DNA from: Halolamina salifodinae
Lineage (GTDB): Archaea > Halobacteriota > Halobacteria > Halobacteriales > Haloferacaceae
NCBI RefSeq assembly: GCF_017874235.1
Contig: NZ_JAGGLC010000003.1
Span: 62,001 to 126,000, forward strand
Length of the DNA stretch: 64,000 nt
Direction: 5' to 3'
The notes below the pieces were generated by a model. The model was not told where the DNA came from. It made no database searches and saw nothing but the letters and a program-made list of their open reading frames with translations. The number at the start of each line of letters is the position of its first letter. Position 1 is the stretch's first letter. Below are positions 36,058-45,280 of the stretch, piece by piece. The translations under genes were made by a program, and so were the position numbers.

Positions 36058-37077
36058 TCAGAACGTCGCCTGTACGACCACGAGACCGACTGACGACACG
36101 ACGAGCAGCGTGACCAGTACGACCAGCACGGGCCGGTAGCCCGTCTCCCGGAGTTCCGAGAGTCGGATCTCCAGTCCCAGCCCCGCAAAGGCCAGCAGGA
36201 ACAGCCAGTCCGCGGCGTTCGAGAGGGAGGCTAGGTCCGCGGTGCTCAGCAGGCCGAGGTTCGCGACGGCGACGACGGCGACGAAGCCGACGACGAACTT
36301 CGGGAACGGCTCCCAGATCCGGGCGAGGAGCCCCTGCTCGGCCCCGTCTCCTCCATCCCCGTCTCCGCGCTCCTGTGTTCGCCCGCGTGCGTACAGAACT
36401 GCGTACGCGACTGCAACCACGCCGATGGCGGCGTTCCGGGTGAGTTTCACCAGCACCGCCCACTCGCCGGCCGTCTCCGAGACCGCGAACCCAGCGGCGG
36501 TCACCGGCCCGGTGCTGAACATGGTGAGGCCGGCCCAGATCCCGAAAATCCGGTCGGGGAGACCCAGCGCGGCGCCCACGAGCGGGTAGGCGACCAGCGT
36601 GAGCGCGTCGAACAGCAGCACCGTCGTCGCGGCGTAGGCCACCGCGGCCTCGTCGGCGTCGATGCTCTCGGCGACGGCGACGACCGCCGAGACCCCACAG
36701 ATCCCGGAGCCGGCGGCCAGCAGCGACCCCGTCTCGCCGTCGATGTGGAACGCGACCCGCGAGAGCGCCTCGACCAACAGGAGCGTCGCCGTCACGACGC
36801 CGGCGACCAGCACCAGTACCCGCGGGCCGGCGGCGGCGACGCGGTCCAGCGCGACGCTCGCGCCCGTGAGGACGATTCCGGTCTTGAGCCAGAGTTTGTG
36901 TGTTCCGACGCCCGCGCGTGTGAGCGAGGGAATACCGACCGTGTTGCCGACCACGAGACCCAGCAGGATCGCCAGCACGAGGTGGTTTGCGGGGGCGACG
37001 CTGGCGAGCAAGCGCGCGACGAGGCCGAGGCCCAGCAAGAGTGCGAGGCCGGGGAGGAGCGACCGGCGCACGGTCAC
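36058..37077 (-). CDS. YeiH-family putative anion exporter
   Basis: A 339-residue membrane protein with about ten helices. Motifs such as LWLKTGIVLTGASV and GSGICGVSAVVAV identify the UPF0324/YeiH family (putative sulfate or organosulfonate exporter). A GTG at 37077 or 37080 is the probable start; upstream codons belong to an overlapping small ORF whose TGA overlaps this GTG. Substrate unknown. Convergent with the binding-protein gene. Confidence 0.8.
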   Translation of the reverse strand: MTVRRSLLPGLALLLGLGLVARLLASVAPANHLVLAILLGLVVGNTVGIPSLTRAGVGTHKLWLKTGIVLTGASVALDRVAAAGPRVLVLVAGVVTATLLLVEALSRVAFHIDGETGSLLAAGSGICGVSAVVAVAESIDADEAAVAYAATTVLLFDALTLVAYPLVGAALGLPDRIFGIWAGLTMFSTGPVTAAGFAVSETAGEWAVLVKLTRNAAIGVVAVAYAVLYARGRTQERGDGDGGDGAEQGLLARIWEPFPKFVVGFVAVVAVANLGLLSTADLASLSNAADWLFLLAFAGLGLEIRLSELRETGYRPVLVVLVTLLVVSSVGLVVVQATF

Positions 37078-37193
37078 CACGGCACCGAGAGTCCCAGTCG
37101 GACGGCGAGCACGAGCAGCAGGCCCACCAGCACCGCCTGCCAGCCCTCGCCGATGTTCGCCCACCAACGCGCCGCGTCGTCACCGTCGATCAC
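37074..37193 (-). CDS. 39-residue membrane ORF overlapping the YeiH start
   Basis: A GTG-initiated ORF (start at 37193): polar N-terminus with WWANIGEGW, then a hydrophobic helix (about residues 19-34). Its TGA overlaps the GTG of the YeiH-family gene as GTGA, the classic translational-coupling layout. It may be a leader or partner peptide of the transporter. No family assigned; the GTG start and short length make this a moderate call. Confidence 0.5.
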   Translation of the reverse strand: MIDGDDAARWWANIGEGWQAVLVGLLLVLAVRLGLSVPW

Positions 37194-37286
37194 TACCGGG
37201 GCCTCGGTGGGTGGGAGACATACTCCTTGCGCTGTCGGCCCGTTCTGTCAGTTCTCGCCAGGAGGAAACGAGGAGCGCGTAGCGAG

Positions 37287-38054
37287 TCACCCGCCGTAGG
37301 CGGCGTCCCAGCGCCGCGGCCGGCGCTGGTTCCCGCAGTCGTCACAGACGATCTCGCCCATCGTGCCCATGTTCACGTCGAGGCTGTCGCAGGCGCCGCA
37401 GTGCCAGCCGAGGCGCTCCTCGCGGGACGCGTCGAAGTAGGTGGGGTGGAACGGCCCCTTCGTTCCGTGTTCTGGCTCGTCGGTCGCGATCTCCACACTC
37501 CGCTCTTCGCCGACTTCGACGGATTCGGCTTGCTCGTCCGCCACGGCTGCGGATTCGGCATCGGCGACGAGCGTGAGTTCGGACACTCGCTCCTCCCCGA
37601 TGCGGATCTGGCGGGTGGTCTCGCGTTCGTAGCCGCGCTCCTCGTAGAACGCTCGCCCCTCGTCGTTGGCCTCGATGACGCGGGCCTCGATCCGGTCGGC
37701 GCCGCGTTCGGCCAGCGCTTCCTCGATGCGGGCCCGGAGGTCATCACCGACCCCCTCGTCGCGGCGGTTCGGGCGGACGTGGATCCACTCGATGCAGCCG
37801 ACGCCCTCCGAGAGAAACGCTTGGGCGAACCCAGCGATCCCGCGGTCCGACTCGGCAACGAGGACGACCGTCCGGCCATCCGCCATCTCTTCGCGAAGCA
37901 CGCTCGGAGCCGACTGCTCGGTGCCGTACCACGACTCGACCACCCGCTGTCGGGCGTCGGCGTCGAGCACGTCGTCGTAGGAGGCGGCCAGCGACCGGTT
38001 CGCTACGTCCCTGATCCCGGGAAAGTCGTTGGGGGTGCCAGTACGGACTCGCAT
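37287..38054 (-). CDS. GNAT N-acetyltransferase with C-terminal zinc ribbon
   Basis: A 255-residue protein. Residues 1-150 form a GNAT domain: the acetyl-CoA loop region reads VRPNRRDEGVGDDLRARI and the C-terminal ARVIEANDEGRAFYEERGY is typical. An acidic linker follows. The C-terminus has a zinc ribbon (CGAC near 217 and CDDC near 236). Likely acetylates a protein N-terminus, lysine or small amine; substrate unknown. Confidence 0.85.
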   Translation of the reverse strand: MRVRTGTPNDFPGIRDVANRSLAASYDDVLDADARQRVVESWYGTEQSAPSVLREEMADGRTVVLVAESDRGIAGFAQAFLSEGVGCIEWIHVRPNRRDEGVGDDLRARIEEALAERGADRIEARVIEANDEGRAFYEERGYERETTRQIRIGEERVSELTLVADAESAAVADEQAESVEVGEERSVEIATDEPEHGTKGPFHPTYFDASREERLGWHCGACDSLDVNMGTMGEIVCDDCGNQRRPRRWDAAYGG

Positions 38055-38149
38055 GTATGGTAGTTAGTCTCACCCGTGTTGAATCTTCGCCGGGTCGGGC
38101 TGATCGGGATCCGAGGCGGGTTCGACGGCCAGCAGCCCCACTCCGAGCA

Positions 38150-38535
38150 GTATCGCGGTGGTCGTGGCTGGGTTGGGCACCGCCACGGCATCAAGCGCCG
38201 TCGGTCCGACACGTCGGTCGGAACAGGCCGCTCTCGTCGACGCGGCTGGTTGGAACACAGCCGCGGCGTCAAGCTCCGCGACGACGACACGGAGGCCGTC
38301 GTCGGTCGCTCGCCGCGGCTGGTTGGCACACAGTCACGCCGTGGTCTCGTTGCTGCGAGACGGAGCTCGCAGCAGTTCGTCCGGCGTCACCAGAAATCCA
38401 TGATTTCTGGTTGGCAGACGAGAGCCACCGGCTCTCGTCGACGTGACTGGTTGGAACACAGCCACGGCATCAGTCGCCGTGGTTCCGACACGTCGGTCGG
38501 AACAGGCCGCTCGCCGTGACTGGTTGGAAGGAACA
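38150..38535. repeat. Modular hairpin repeat array
   Basis: Several units of about 73 bp (one enlarged to 128) end in CTGGTTGGAACACAG-type junctions (at 38260, 38333, 38461). Inside are hairpins such as CCAGAAATC/GATTTCTGG near 38392-38412, CGAGAGCC/GGCTCTCG near 38420-38438 and TGCTGCGAG/CTCGCAGCA near 38351-38374. The array fills the gap before the DRG GTPase gene. No protein is encoded. Confidence 0.8.
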
Positions 38536-38568
38536 GGTTTAACGACGCCGACGGCCGATTTTCGACTG

Positions 38569-39681
38569 ATGGGACTCGAGGAGGAGATCGAAGAACTCCG
38601 CGAGGAGATCGCCAGCACGCCCTACAACAAATCTACGGAGAGCCACATCGGGCGGCTGAAGGCGAAGCTCGCGGAGAAAAAGGAGAAGCTGGAGAACCAG
38701 TCCTCCTCCGGCGGCGGCCACGGCTACGCTGTCGAGAAGACCGGCGACGCGACTGTCGCCCTCGTGGGCTTTCCCAGCGTCGGGAAGTCCACGCTGATCA
38801 ACGCGCTGACCAACGCCGAGAGCGAGACCGGCGAGTACGAGTTCACCACGCTGGACGTCAACCCGGGGATGCTCAAACACCGCGGGGCGAACATCCAGAT
38901 CCTCGACGTGCCGGGGCTGATCGAGGGCGCCGCCAGCGGCCGCGGGGGCGGCCAGGAGGTGCTCTCCGTGGTTCGGACCGCCGATCTGGTGGTGTTCATG
39001 CTCTCGGTGTTCGAGATCGACCAGTACGAACGCCTCCGGCACGAACTGTACGAGAACAAGATCCGACTCGACACCGAGCCGGCGAGCGTCTCGATCACGA
39101 AATCCCACACCGGCGGGCTCCGGGTCACGCTCAGCGACTCGGTGAGCATGGACGCCGAGACGATCAAGGACGTGCTCCGGGAGCACGGCTACGTCAACGC
39201 CGAGGTGACGGTGCGCGGGGACCCCTCCATCGACGAGCTGATCGACTCGATCATGGACAACCGCGTCTACCTCCCTTCGATTGTCTCGGTGAACAAGGCC
39301 GACCTGATCGACGCTGACTACCTCCCGACGGTAAAGGAGAACCTCCAGAGCCACGACATCGACCCCGAGGCGGCCATCTTCATCTCCGCAGTGGAGGAGA
39401 AAGGGCTGGAGGGGCTCAAGGAGCGAATCTGGGAGGAACTGGGCCTGTTGCGGATCTACATGGACAAGCCCGGCCGCGGCGTCGACTACGAGGAGCCGCT
39501 GGTGCTCCCCCCGGAGTCGACCGTCGAGGACGCCTGTCTGGACATCGGCGGCGAGGAGTTCCTGAACCGCTTCAGGTTCGCGCGGGTGAGCGGTGCGTCC
39601 GCGAAGCACAACGACCAGCAGGTGGGGCTGCAGCACGAACTCGCCGACGAGGACGAACTGCGGATCACCGTTCAGCGGTAG
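38569..39681 (+). CDS. DRG-family (Obg-like) GTPase with TGS domain
   Basis: A 370-residue translation-associated GTPase. An N-terminal coiled-coil helix (1-45) is followed by the G domain: P-loop GFPSVGKST (67-75), switch DVPGLIEGAASG and NKAD. An S5D2L-like insert and a C-terminal TGS domain (about 290-370) complete the archaeal/eukaryotic DRG layout. It binds ribosomes in eukaryotes; the archaeal role is less clear. The start at 38569 is set by the coiled-coil N-terminus typical of the family. Confidence 0.92.
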   Translation: MGLEEEIEELREEIASTPYNKSTESHIGRLKAKLAEKKEKLENQSSSGGGHGYAVEKTGDATVALVGFPSVGKSTLINALTNAESETGEYEFTTLDVNPGMLKHRGANIQILDVPGLIEGAASGRGGGQEVLSVVRTADLVVFMLSVFEIDQYERLRHELYENKIRLDTEPASVSITKSHTGGLRVTLSDSVSMDAETIKDVLREHGYVNAEVTVRGDPSIDELIDSIMDNRVYLPSIVSVNKADLIDADYLPTVKENLQSHDIDPEAAIFISAVEEKGLEGLKERIWEELGLLRIYMDKPGRGVDYEEPLVLPPESTVEDACLDIGGEEFLNRFRFARVSGASAKHNDQQVGLQHELADEDELRITVQR

Positions 39682-39859
39682 CTGATTTGGGGTTTCGGGC
39701 GTGTGGGGATGGTTTCTACTGAACAGCTACTGCGCGGCAGCATCTCGATGCTTGGCTACTTGTACCGCACCGCTGACCACTCGGCGGCCACAGCCTCCCC
39801 AGCCGATTCGCTCCCGACAGTCGCTCATCCCTCGCGCTGACTCGTCCACAGAGGGACTC

Positions 39860-40030
39860 GCGTTTCGCGCCACCGCCGGCTGCGGTGGCGATGGATGCCT
39901 CGCGGGCGTTACGAGAGCGTTCGGCTCTCGTCTGCCAACCAGAGCGCTTTGCGTTCCGGTGACGTCGACGAGCGGCGCTCTGCGGTCACGAGTGACCAAG
40001 CACACTCCGCGGTACTGTCCGAAGTCGTGG
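39860..40030. repeat. Hairpin array downstream of the DRG gene, inverted relative to 38150
   Basis: The gap 39682-40143 (462 bp) has no gene. It holds GCCACCGC/GCGGTGGC near 39870, CGAGAGC/GCTCTCG near 39910 and a block GGCTCTCGTCTGCCAACCAG. This block is the reverse complement of the corresponding block in the array upstream of the GTPase gene. The two arrays therefore flank that gene in opposite orientation. Confidence 0.7.
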
Positions 40031-40143
40031 TCGTCTTGTGACCTTCTTCGGTTAGCCACCGGGCCTTCCTCATCGCACACGCCGGAACTACCCACTACCG
40101 GCTCCGGTACGCTTTTCGCGCTCACGTTCCGACTTTCCCCCAC

Positions 40144-40899
40144 ATGAGCCACACGCTCGATCACGTCATGATGCGCGTCGAGGACCTCGAGGCGAGCCTC
40201 GAGTGGTACACGACGCACCTCGACTACGAGGAGAAGGGTCGCTGGGAGGCGGACACGTTCACCAACGTCTACCTCGGCCCGGCAGACGTCCACGAGGAGG
40301 GCGCGATACTCGAACTCACCTACAACCACGACGGGCGCTCCTACGAGATGGGCGACGCGTGGGGCCACATCGCCGTCCGCGTCGAGGATGTCGAGGAGGC
40401 CTACGCCGAACTGATGGACGAGGGCGTCGAGGACTACCGCCCGCCCGCGGAGAACCCCGGCTACGCGTTCGTGACGGATCCCGACGGCCACGAGATCGAG
40501 ATCGTCGAGCGCGACCACGGCGCCCGCTGGAGCCTCGACCACACGATGATCCGCGTCGAGGAAGCCGACGCCGCCATCGGCTGGTGGACCCGAAAGATGG
40601 GCTACCAGCCCGACGGCCGCTGGGAGGCCGACACGTTCGCGAACTACTTCCTCGCGCCCGAGGGCGCCGCCGAGGAGGCGATGACGGTGGAGCTGACGTA
40701 CAACTACGACGACCGGACGTACGACCTCGGCGACGCCTGGGGGCATCTGGCCGTGGAGTGTGAGGATCTGGAGGCGTTCTGGGACACGCTGCTGATCCGC
40801 GAGGCCGAGGACTACCGCGATCCGGAGTCGTGTGACTTCAACTACGCGTTCACGAAGACGTTCGGTGGGCACGAAGTCGAAGTGATTACGCGGGAGTGA
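40144..40899 (+). CDS. VOC-superfamily protein with two glyoxalase domains
   Basis: A 251-residue protein made of two vicinal-oxygen-chelate domains (about 1-125 and 130-251). Each starts with LDHxMxRVE and contains a WEADTF..N strand and a Tyr-Asp-x-Gly-Asp-x-Trp-Gly-His segment, giving metal-ligand His/Glu residues. Lactoylglutathione-lyase-like or related dioxygenase/isomerase; substrate uncertain. Confidence 0.85.
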   Translation: MSHTLDHVMMRVEDLEASLEWYTTHLDYEEKGRWEADTFTNVYLGPADVHEEGAILELTYNHDGRSYEMGDAWGHIAVRVEDVEEAYAELMDEGVEDYRPPAENPGYAFVTDPDGHEIEIVERDHGARWSLDHTMIRVEEADAAIGWWTRKMGYQPDGRWEADTFANYFLAPEGAAEEAMTVELTYNYDDRTYDLGDAWGHLAVECEDLEAFWDTLLIREAEDYRDPESCDFNYAFTKTFGGHEVEVITRE

Positions 40900-40970
40900 G
40901 GGGATTCGCGGTTCACGCAATTATCTGAAGCGGAAGAATCTTTATTGAGCTACGCTCCGAACAACGAGCC

Positions 40971-41492
40971 ATGAGTGAGGAGACTCCTGGCGTCGAGGCG
41001 TGGAAGGAGCGGACGACCGCCTTCGATAGAGTGCGATCGGTCGCGGAGTCGGCGTCCAGCCCGCAGACAGTGGCGGAGATCGCCGCCGACGCCGCGGTCG
41101 CGGAGAACACCGCGCGGAACCACCTCGACCGACTCGTAGCGATGAACGTACTCGTTCGAACGGACAGTAACGGGACCACCACGTACGCGCCCGACCCGCT
41201 GCACGCGCGGGCAGGCGCGATCCGGGAGTTGCTGAACGAACACGATCACGACGGGCTTCTCGAACTCCGTGCGGAGCTACAGGAGCGAGTCGCGGCGTGG
41301 ACCACGGAGTACGGCGTCGACTCGCCCGCAGCGCTTCGAGAGCGCGCCGCCGACGCCGAGGACGCGGCGACCACGCGCCGCATGCGGGCGGACGCGAACG
41401 ATTGGGAGCTGGTCGCTCATCGGCTGGATCTCGTCGAGGAGGCGATCCGGAACTACACCGCGTACAGTCGCTCCGGGCGGGCGTCGGCCTGA
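40971..41492 (+). CDS. Winged-helix protein, possible antitoxin partner
   Basis: A 173-residue protein. Residues about 25-65 form a winged helix (SPQTVAEIAADAAVAENTARNHLDRL). The rest is helical, with an Arg/Ala/Glu-rich C-terminus. A CTTTATT TATA-like block lies about 30 nt upstream of the ATG. The TumE-like gene begins three bases after its stop, so the pair is one operon with the layout of a toxin-antitoxin or auto-regulated module. Confidence 0.75.
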   Translation: MSEETPGVEAWKERTTAFDRVRSVAESASSPQTVAEIAADAAVAENTARNHLDRLVAMNVLVRTDSNGTTTYAPDPLHARAGAIRELLNEHDHDGLLELRAELQERVAAWTTEYGVDSPAALRERAADAEDAATTRRMRADANDWELVAHRLDLVEEAIRNYTAYSRSGRASA

Positions 41493-41495
41493 AGC

Positions 41496-41915
41496 GTGTC
41501 GGGACCGGCCTACGACCCTGGCGAAGCGTCACACAGAGCGCTCCGCGGGATCCGCCAAGAGCTCGAACGACATCCTGCGGTATCGGTCGCTCGGGGGTTT
41601 CCCGAGGGGGAGTTCACGAGCGTCGTCGCCGAACTCGATCCTGCGGTCGTCGGAAACGAGGATGCCACCCTGGCGGTGCGGTGGTTCGCGGGCGAACAGC
41701 CGGGCGCCGATCCGGAGTTCTCGTTCCACGTCGGCGGCCCGGACGCCGATTTCGGCTGGCACCACGAGCCGAACCCTCACGTGAAGGGATGGGGTCACTT
41801 CCAGCGACGGGAGGGGTCGGCGTATCGCTACGAACCGTATTCGTTCTCGTCGCTCGCGCCGGCACGAGTGGTGTGGAAACTGATGGCTCGGTTGACGGCG
41901 CGACTGGAAGAGTAG
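41496..41915 (+). CDS. TumE-like (DUF6516-type) protein
   Basis: A 139-residue protein starting with GTG at 41496. A beta-rich centre with FSFHVGGPDADFGWHHEPNPHVKGWGHFQ, a Trp-His-His/Pro-His pattern, resembles TumE-type putative toxins. It is encoded directly after a winged-helix protein, the usual partner in halophiles. Assignment rests on pattern and context, so activity is not established. Confidence 0.6.
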   Translation: MSGPAYDPGEASHRALRGIRQELERHPAVSVARGFPEGEFTSVVAELDPAVVGNEDATLAVRWFAGEQPGADPEFSFHVGGPDADFGWHHEPNPHVKGWGHFQRREGSAYRYEPYSFSSLAPARVVWKLMARLTARLEE

Positions 41916-42430
41916 GACGCTGTCAGTATCGAGGAGTACGAACCACCGTCCTTCGCCGGATTGGCTCTAGGGCCCGTTCCGACACCACTGGCGCTACCGA
42001 AAGCGTACTCCGCCTTCTGGCCCGCGTCGACGCCCCCGGCCACATAGCCTCGTCCCCGAGTGTCGTCCGGGTCACGTCCGGGGATCGCGTCGGTCGAGCG
42101 ACGCCGCTCGGCCCCTTCGACTCCGTGTTCGGGGTCGCTCGGCGTGCTTACACGATCGACCCCCGATTGCGTACGACGCGTGGGCGTGCGTGAGCGTCGG
42201 GGCTGCGTGGGGCGAACGCAGGAGTGTTCGACCGGTCCCGAGCCCGGCGGTCGTCGACGACTGCCGTGGCGGCGGCGGTCGTCGACGACGCCATCTGCAC
42301 TGGCGGGCGCAGTCGACCGGCATAAAGCCACCTCGTCTGTACACAAGATACTTAGTGGCCGATTCGCTGAATCGCCCGTTCGCGGCCTGTAGAGCGTATG
42401 TGTCGAAGTAACACGACCCGCGACCACCAC
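41916..42430. other. Intergenic region upstream of the S-layer gene
   Basis: About 515 bp without a convincing gene. Two direct copies of GGTCGTCGACGAC, a self-palindromic core also present in the hairpin at 26365, lie near 42249-42261 and 42278-42290. ORFs here are high-GC shadows. Confidence 0.5.
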
Positions 42431-42434
42431 AAGA

Positions 42435-42560
42435 CATTTATAACGAGCTGCACTTGTTTCGCACACCCCTACCCATGGTGGCAACAGTGAGTATCGCCGT
42501 ACGGTTCGGCGTGGAAGTTGGCGCCGCCGGTTGCGGTGCAGTGCGAAACCTTAGACAACA
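42435..42560 (+). promoter_or_regulatory. S-layer gene promoter and long 5' leader
   Basis: TTTATAA at 42438-42444 is a strong TATA box. The ATG at 42561 is about 120 bases further on, giving a leader of roughly 90-95 nt. This is unusual in a genome of leaderless genes but known for haloarchaeal S-layer genes. A GC hairpin (GGCGCCGCCGG near 42522) precedes the start. Confidence 0.6.
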
Positions 42561-45125
42561 ATGACAGACAACTCAGACAAGATCCGCAGCATCGTTCTGG
42601 CTGCGCTGATGGTGTTCTCCGTGTTCGCGGGGACCGTTGCCTTTGCAGGCACGGCCGCTGCGACGAACGCGTCCACCATTAGTGCTCAGCCGAATACGAC
42701 TGCGGCTACTTCAACACACACAGTAACCGCGACAGTAGAATCGAACGACGACTCTAACTCCTTCAACAGCATCGAGGTCGACTATAGTGCCGGTAGCGGC
42801 AACTTCGATACCTCGAACGTTGGACAGGATGACATCGTGACGCTGACGGCCAACGGGACTGATGTCACCAGCGACATTCAGGGCGTCAGTACGTCGAACA
42901 ACGGCGGGACGCTCCTCGTTTCGCTCGGCGGAACGCACTCGCTAAACGCTAGTAACGAGGTTGTCCTCGAATTCAGCGATGTCCGGAACCCCGATCAAGC
43001 GGGTACCTACTCTGTTGAAACTGCAATCAACACACAGAGTACGGATAACCCGACGGCGGCCGACCTGGATATCGCTGCAGCAAACACCAGTGCGAACGCG
43101 AGCCTCGTTGAGGGCTCGATCATCTACCAGGGCCAGGCGGTCAACGGCATCAACTTCGGTGCGAACCAGGACGTGGTCCTACGCTCGGGTACTGCAGCGG
43201 ACCCCGGGACCTTCCAGAACTCGTACACGGCTGATGGCGCCGGTAACATCAGCTTCAGTACGTCCGACCTCGCTACGGGTCAGAACTACTTCCTCGAAGG
43301 CGGTGACGGTGACGTCGTCGAATTCGAGGTCGTCGAGCACAGCCTTTCGCTGAGCCTCGACGACACGGAGCTCGGTAACGCCGGTGGTTCCACGACCACG
43401 ACGGCAGTGTTCGACTCCAACCGTCAGCAGTTCGATGTCTACGTCTCTGCTGACAACCTCGCAGCGAGTGAGGTCCAGAATATCGTTGACGACGGCTTCG
43501 GCAGTACGTCGCTCGTCGACGCGAACGGCGACGGTACGGACGATTACGTCCGTGCCACTGTCGACCGTGGCGCCGATTACACGCTGAACGCCAGCGGTAT
43601 CGATGCAGGCGACTACAACCTCGACTACGAGGTTGTGGACACGACCGCCTCCGTCTCCACCGCACTCAACGTCTCTGCCGTTGGTACCGGAGAGGCTGAA
43701 CTCGACACGAGCAGCTTCACGGTGAGCCAGGGCGACGTCGCCTCTATTAACGTTACCCTCGACGGTGCCGCCGAAGGCACCGGGGGGACGCTCGTCATCG
43801 GGGACGAATCAACTGAAGGCTACCAGGCCAACGTCTCGTTCTCCGACGACGGTGACGGCGAGGTGACGATCATGTTCAACACCTACGCTGCTGGTAGCCC
43901 CGATAACGGTACTGTCGTCTGGGCGGCTGGCGACGACTCCGTCACCTTCGACAGCAGTACTAACCAGACTACTATCGACAACATCCTCGCACAGGGTGAC
44001 TACACTCTGTCCGTGAGTACTGCGTCCGACGCGGCCACCACGGTCGATCAGCCGCAGGACCTCGGTGCGCTGGCCATCGGCGAGCGCACCACCGAGAACA
44101 TGCAGCTGTGGACCGCACCTGCAAACGCAGATCTGAATGCTGACGGTGAGAACGGCGTTACCGACAGTGACGTCGCTGCTCTCATCGAGGACGGTCTTGT
44201 CACCGAGGCAGACGGCACTATCACCGCGGGCGACTACGTGGTCCACCAGGTCAGCGCGACTGGTCTGGAGGGTCTCGTTGAGGCCGAGGGTAACCTCAGT
44301 GCTGCTCTGCTGTCCGAGGACGTCCTCTCCGTGAGTATCGTTCAGACGAACCCGGTCCAGAACCAGGAGCCGAAGGCGGTCAACGTCTCGGCTTCCACCA
44401 GCGCTCTGACCTTCGTTGAAGGCGACGGTGCGTACTACATCGTTGCTGACACGAGCAGTCTCGAGCTCGAGCAGTCGAGCAAAAGCATCGCGGCAGGCGA
44501 CGAGTTCAAGGCGACCTTCACGGTCGCTGACAACCGTCTCCTCAGCTCCGCCGAGTCTTCGGCCCACCAGTCCGTCAACGCGACGTTCGAGGTCGAGGGC
44601 CCGACCACGGAGCTCGACAGTGACCCGGTTGAGGTCACTTCCGACTCCGGTCAGAACATCACGGGTACGTCGAACTACGCTCCGGGTACGGAGCTGACGG
44701 TCCGCATCCGATCCACCTCGGATGTGAGCCCCGGCTTCTTCAACACCCAGACCGTTACCGTCCAGCCGGACGGGACGTTCTCCGCAACGTTCGACTTCAG
44801 CGACCAGGCAGCTGAGGACACCTTCACCGTGAGTGTGCGAAAGACCGGCGACACGGTTGCCTCCGCTGACGGTGAGGTCGTCGAGAGCGTCGGTACGCCG
44901 ACCGCGACGGCTACGCCGACCGCGACGGCTACGCCGACCGCGACGGCAACGCCGACGGAGACGGCCACCGCGACGGCCACGGCGACGCCGACGGATACGG
45001 ACACCGCCACGGCCACGGCGACTGAGGAACCCGGCACGACGACTTCGACGACGCCCGGCTTCGGCGTCGCAGTCGCACTTGTCGCGCTCCTCGCCGCTGC
45101 GCTGCTGGCCGGTCGACGAGAGTAA
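42561..45125 (+). CDS. csg: S-layer (cell surface) glycoprotein
   Basis: An 854-residue secreted protein. The signal peptide (about 1-34, MTDNSDKIRSIVLAALMVFSV...) is the conserved S-layer type. The ectodomain is acidic, beta-rich and carries many NxS/T sequons. A Thr-rich linker with repeated TATATP units (about 785-825), likely O-glycosylated, precedes the C-terminal PGF-CTERM signal: PGF near 832-834, a hydrophobic helix and RRE. Archaeosortase A, encoded just downstream, should cut there and lipid-anchor it. Codon use is less GC3-biased than its neighbours, as for highly expressed genes. Confidence 0.93.
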   Translation: MTDNSDKIRSIVLAALMVFSVFAGTVAFAGTAAATNASTISAQPNTTAATSTHTVTATVESNDDSNSFNSIEVDYSAGSGNFDTSNVGQDDIVTLTANGTDVTSDIQGVSTSNNGGTLLVSLGGTHSLNASNEVVLEFSDVRNPDQAGTYSVETAINTQSTDNPTAADLDIAAANTSANASLVEGSIIYQGQAVNGINFGANQDVVLRSGTAADPGTFQNSYTADGAGNISFSTSDLATGQNYFLEGGDGDVVEFEVVEHSLSLSLDDTELGNAGGSTTTTAVFDSNRQQFDVYVSADNLAASEVQNIVDDGFGSTSLVDANGDGTDDYVRATVDRGADYTLNASGIDAGDYNLDYEVVDTTASVSTALNVSAVGTGEAELDTSSFTVSQGDVASINVTLDGAAEGTGGTLVIGDESTEGYQANVSFSDDGDGEVTIMFNTYAAGSPDNGTVVWAAGDDSVTFDSSTNQTTIDNILAQGDYTLSVSTASDAATTVDQPQDLGALAIGERTTENMQLWTAPANADLNADGENGVTDSDVAALIEDGLVTEADGTITAGDYVVHQVSATGLEGLVEAEGNLSAALLSEDVLSVSIVQTNPVQNQEPKAVNVSASTSALTFVEGDGAYYIVADTSSLELEQSSKSIAAGDEFKATFTVADNRLLSSAESSAHQSVNATFEVEGPTTELDSDPVEVTSDSGQNITGTSNYAPGTELTVRIRSTSDVSPGFFNTQTVTVQPDGTFSATFDFSDQAAEDTFTVSVRKTGDTVASADGEVVESVGTPTATATPTATATPTATATPTETATATATATPTDTDTATATATEEPGTTTSTTPGFGVAVALVALLAAALLAGRRE

Positions 45126-45153
45126 CTGACTCTCCCGACTCCCAGTAGCTAAC

Positions 45154-45190
45154 ACCGGCCTCGCGCCGGTACTTCCGCCTTCACTTTCTT
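45154..45190 (+). terminator. Hairpin and T-rich terminator of the S-layer gene
   Basis: ACCGGC/GCCGGT forms a stem at 45154-45170, followed by a pyrimidine/T-rich stretch (CTTTCTTTC). It lies 29 bases after the S-layer stop and before the artA promoter region. Confidence 0.5.
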
Positions 45191-45280
45191 TCGAACGTCA
45201 CGCCCGCCAGCGGCAGCGCTCGTGCGTGAGAGACCCCCACAACGGTAAGGGATTTACACGGCGGACCGCATTCTTCGAGT

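Noticed and set aside
43809..45155. 448-codon minus-strand ORF within the S-layer gene
   Set aside because: Antisense shadow; the low-complexity Arg stretch mirrors the Thr-rich linker codons.
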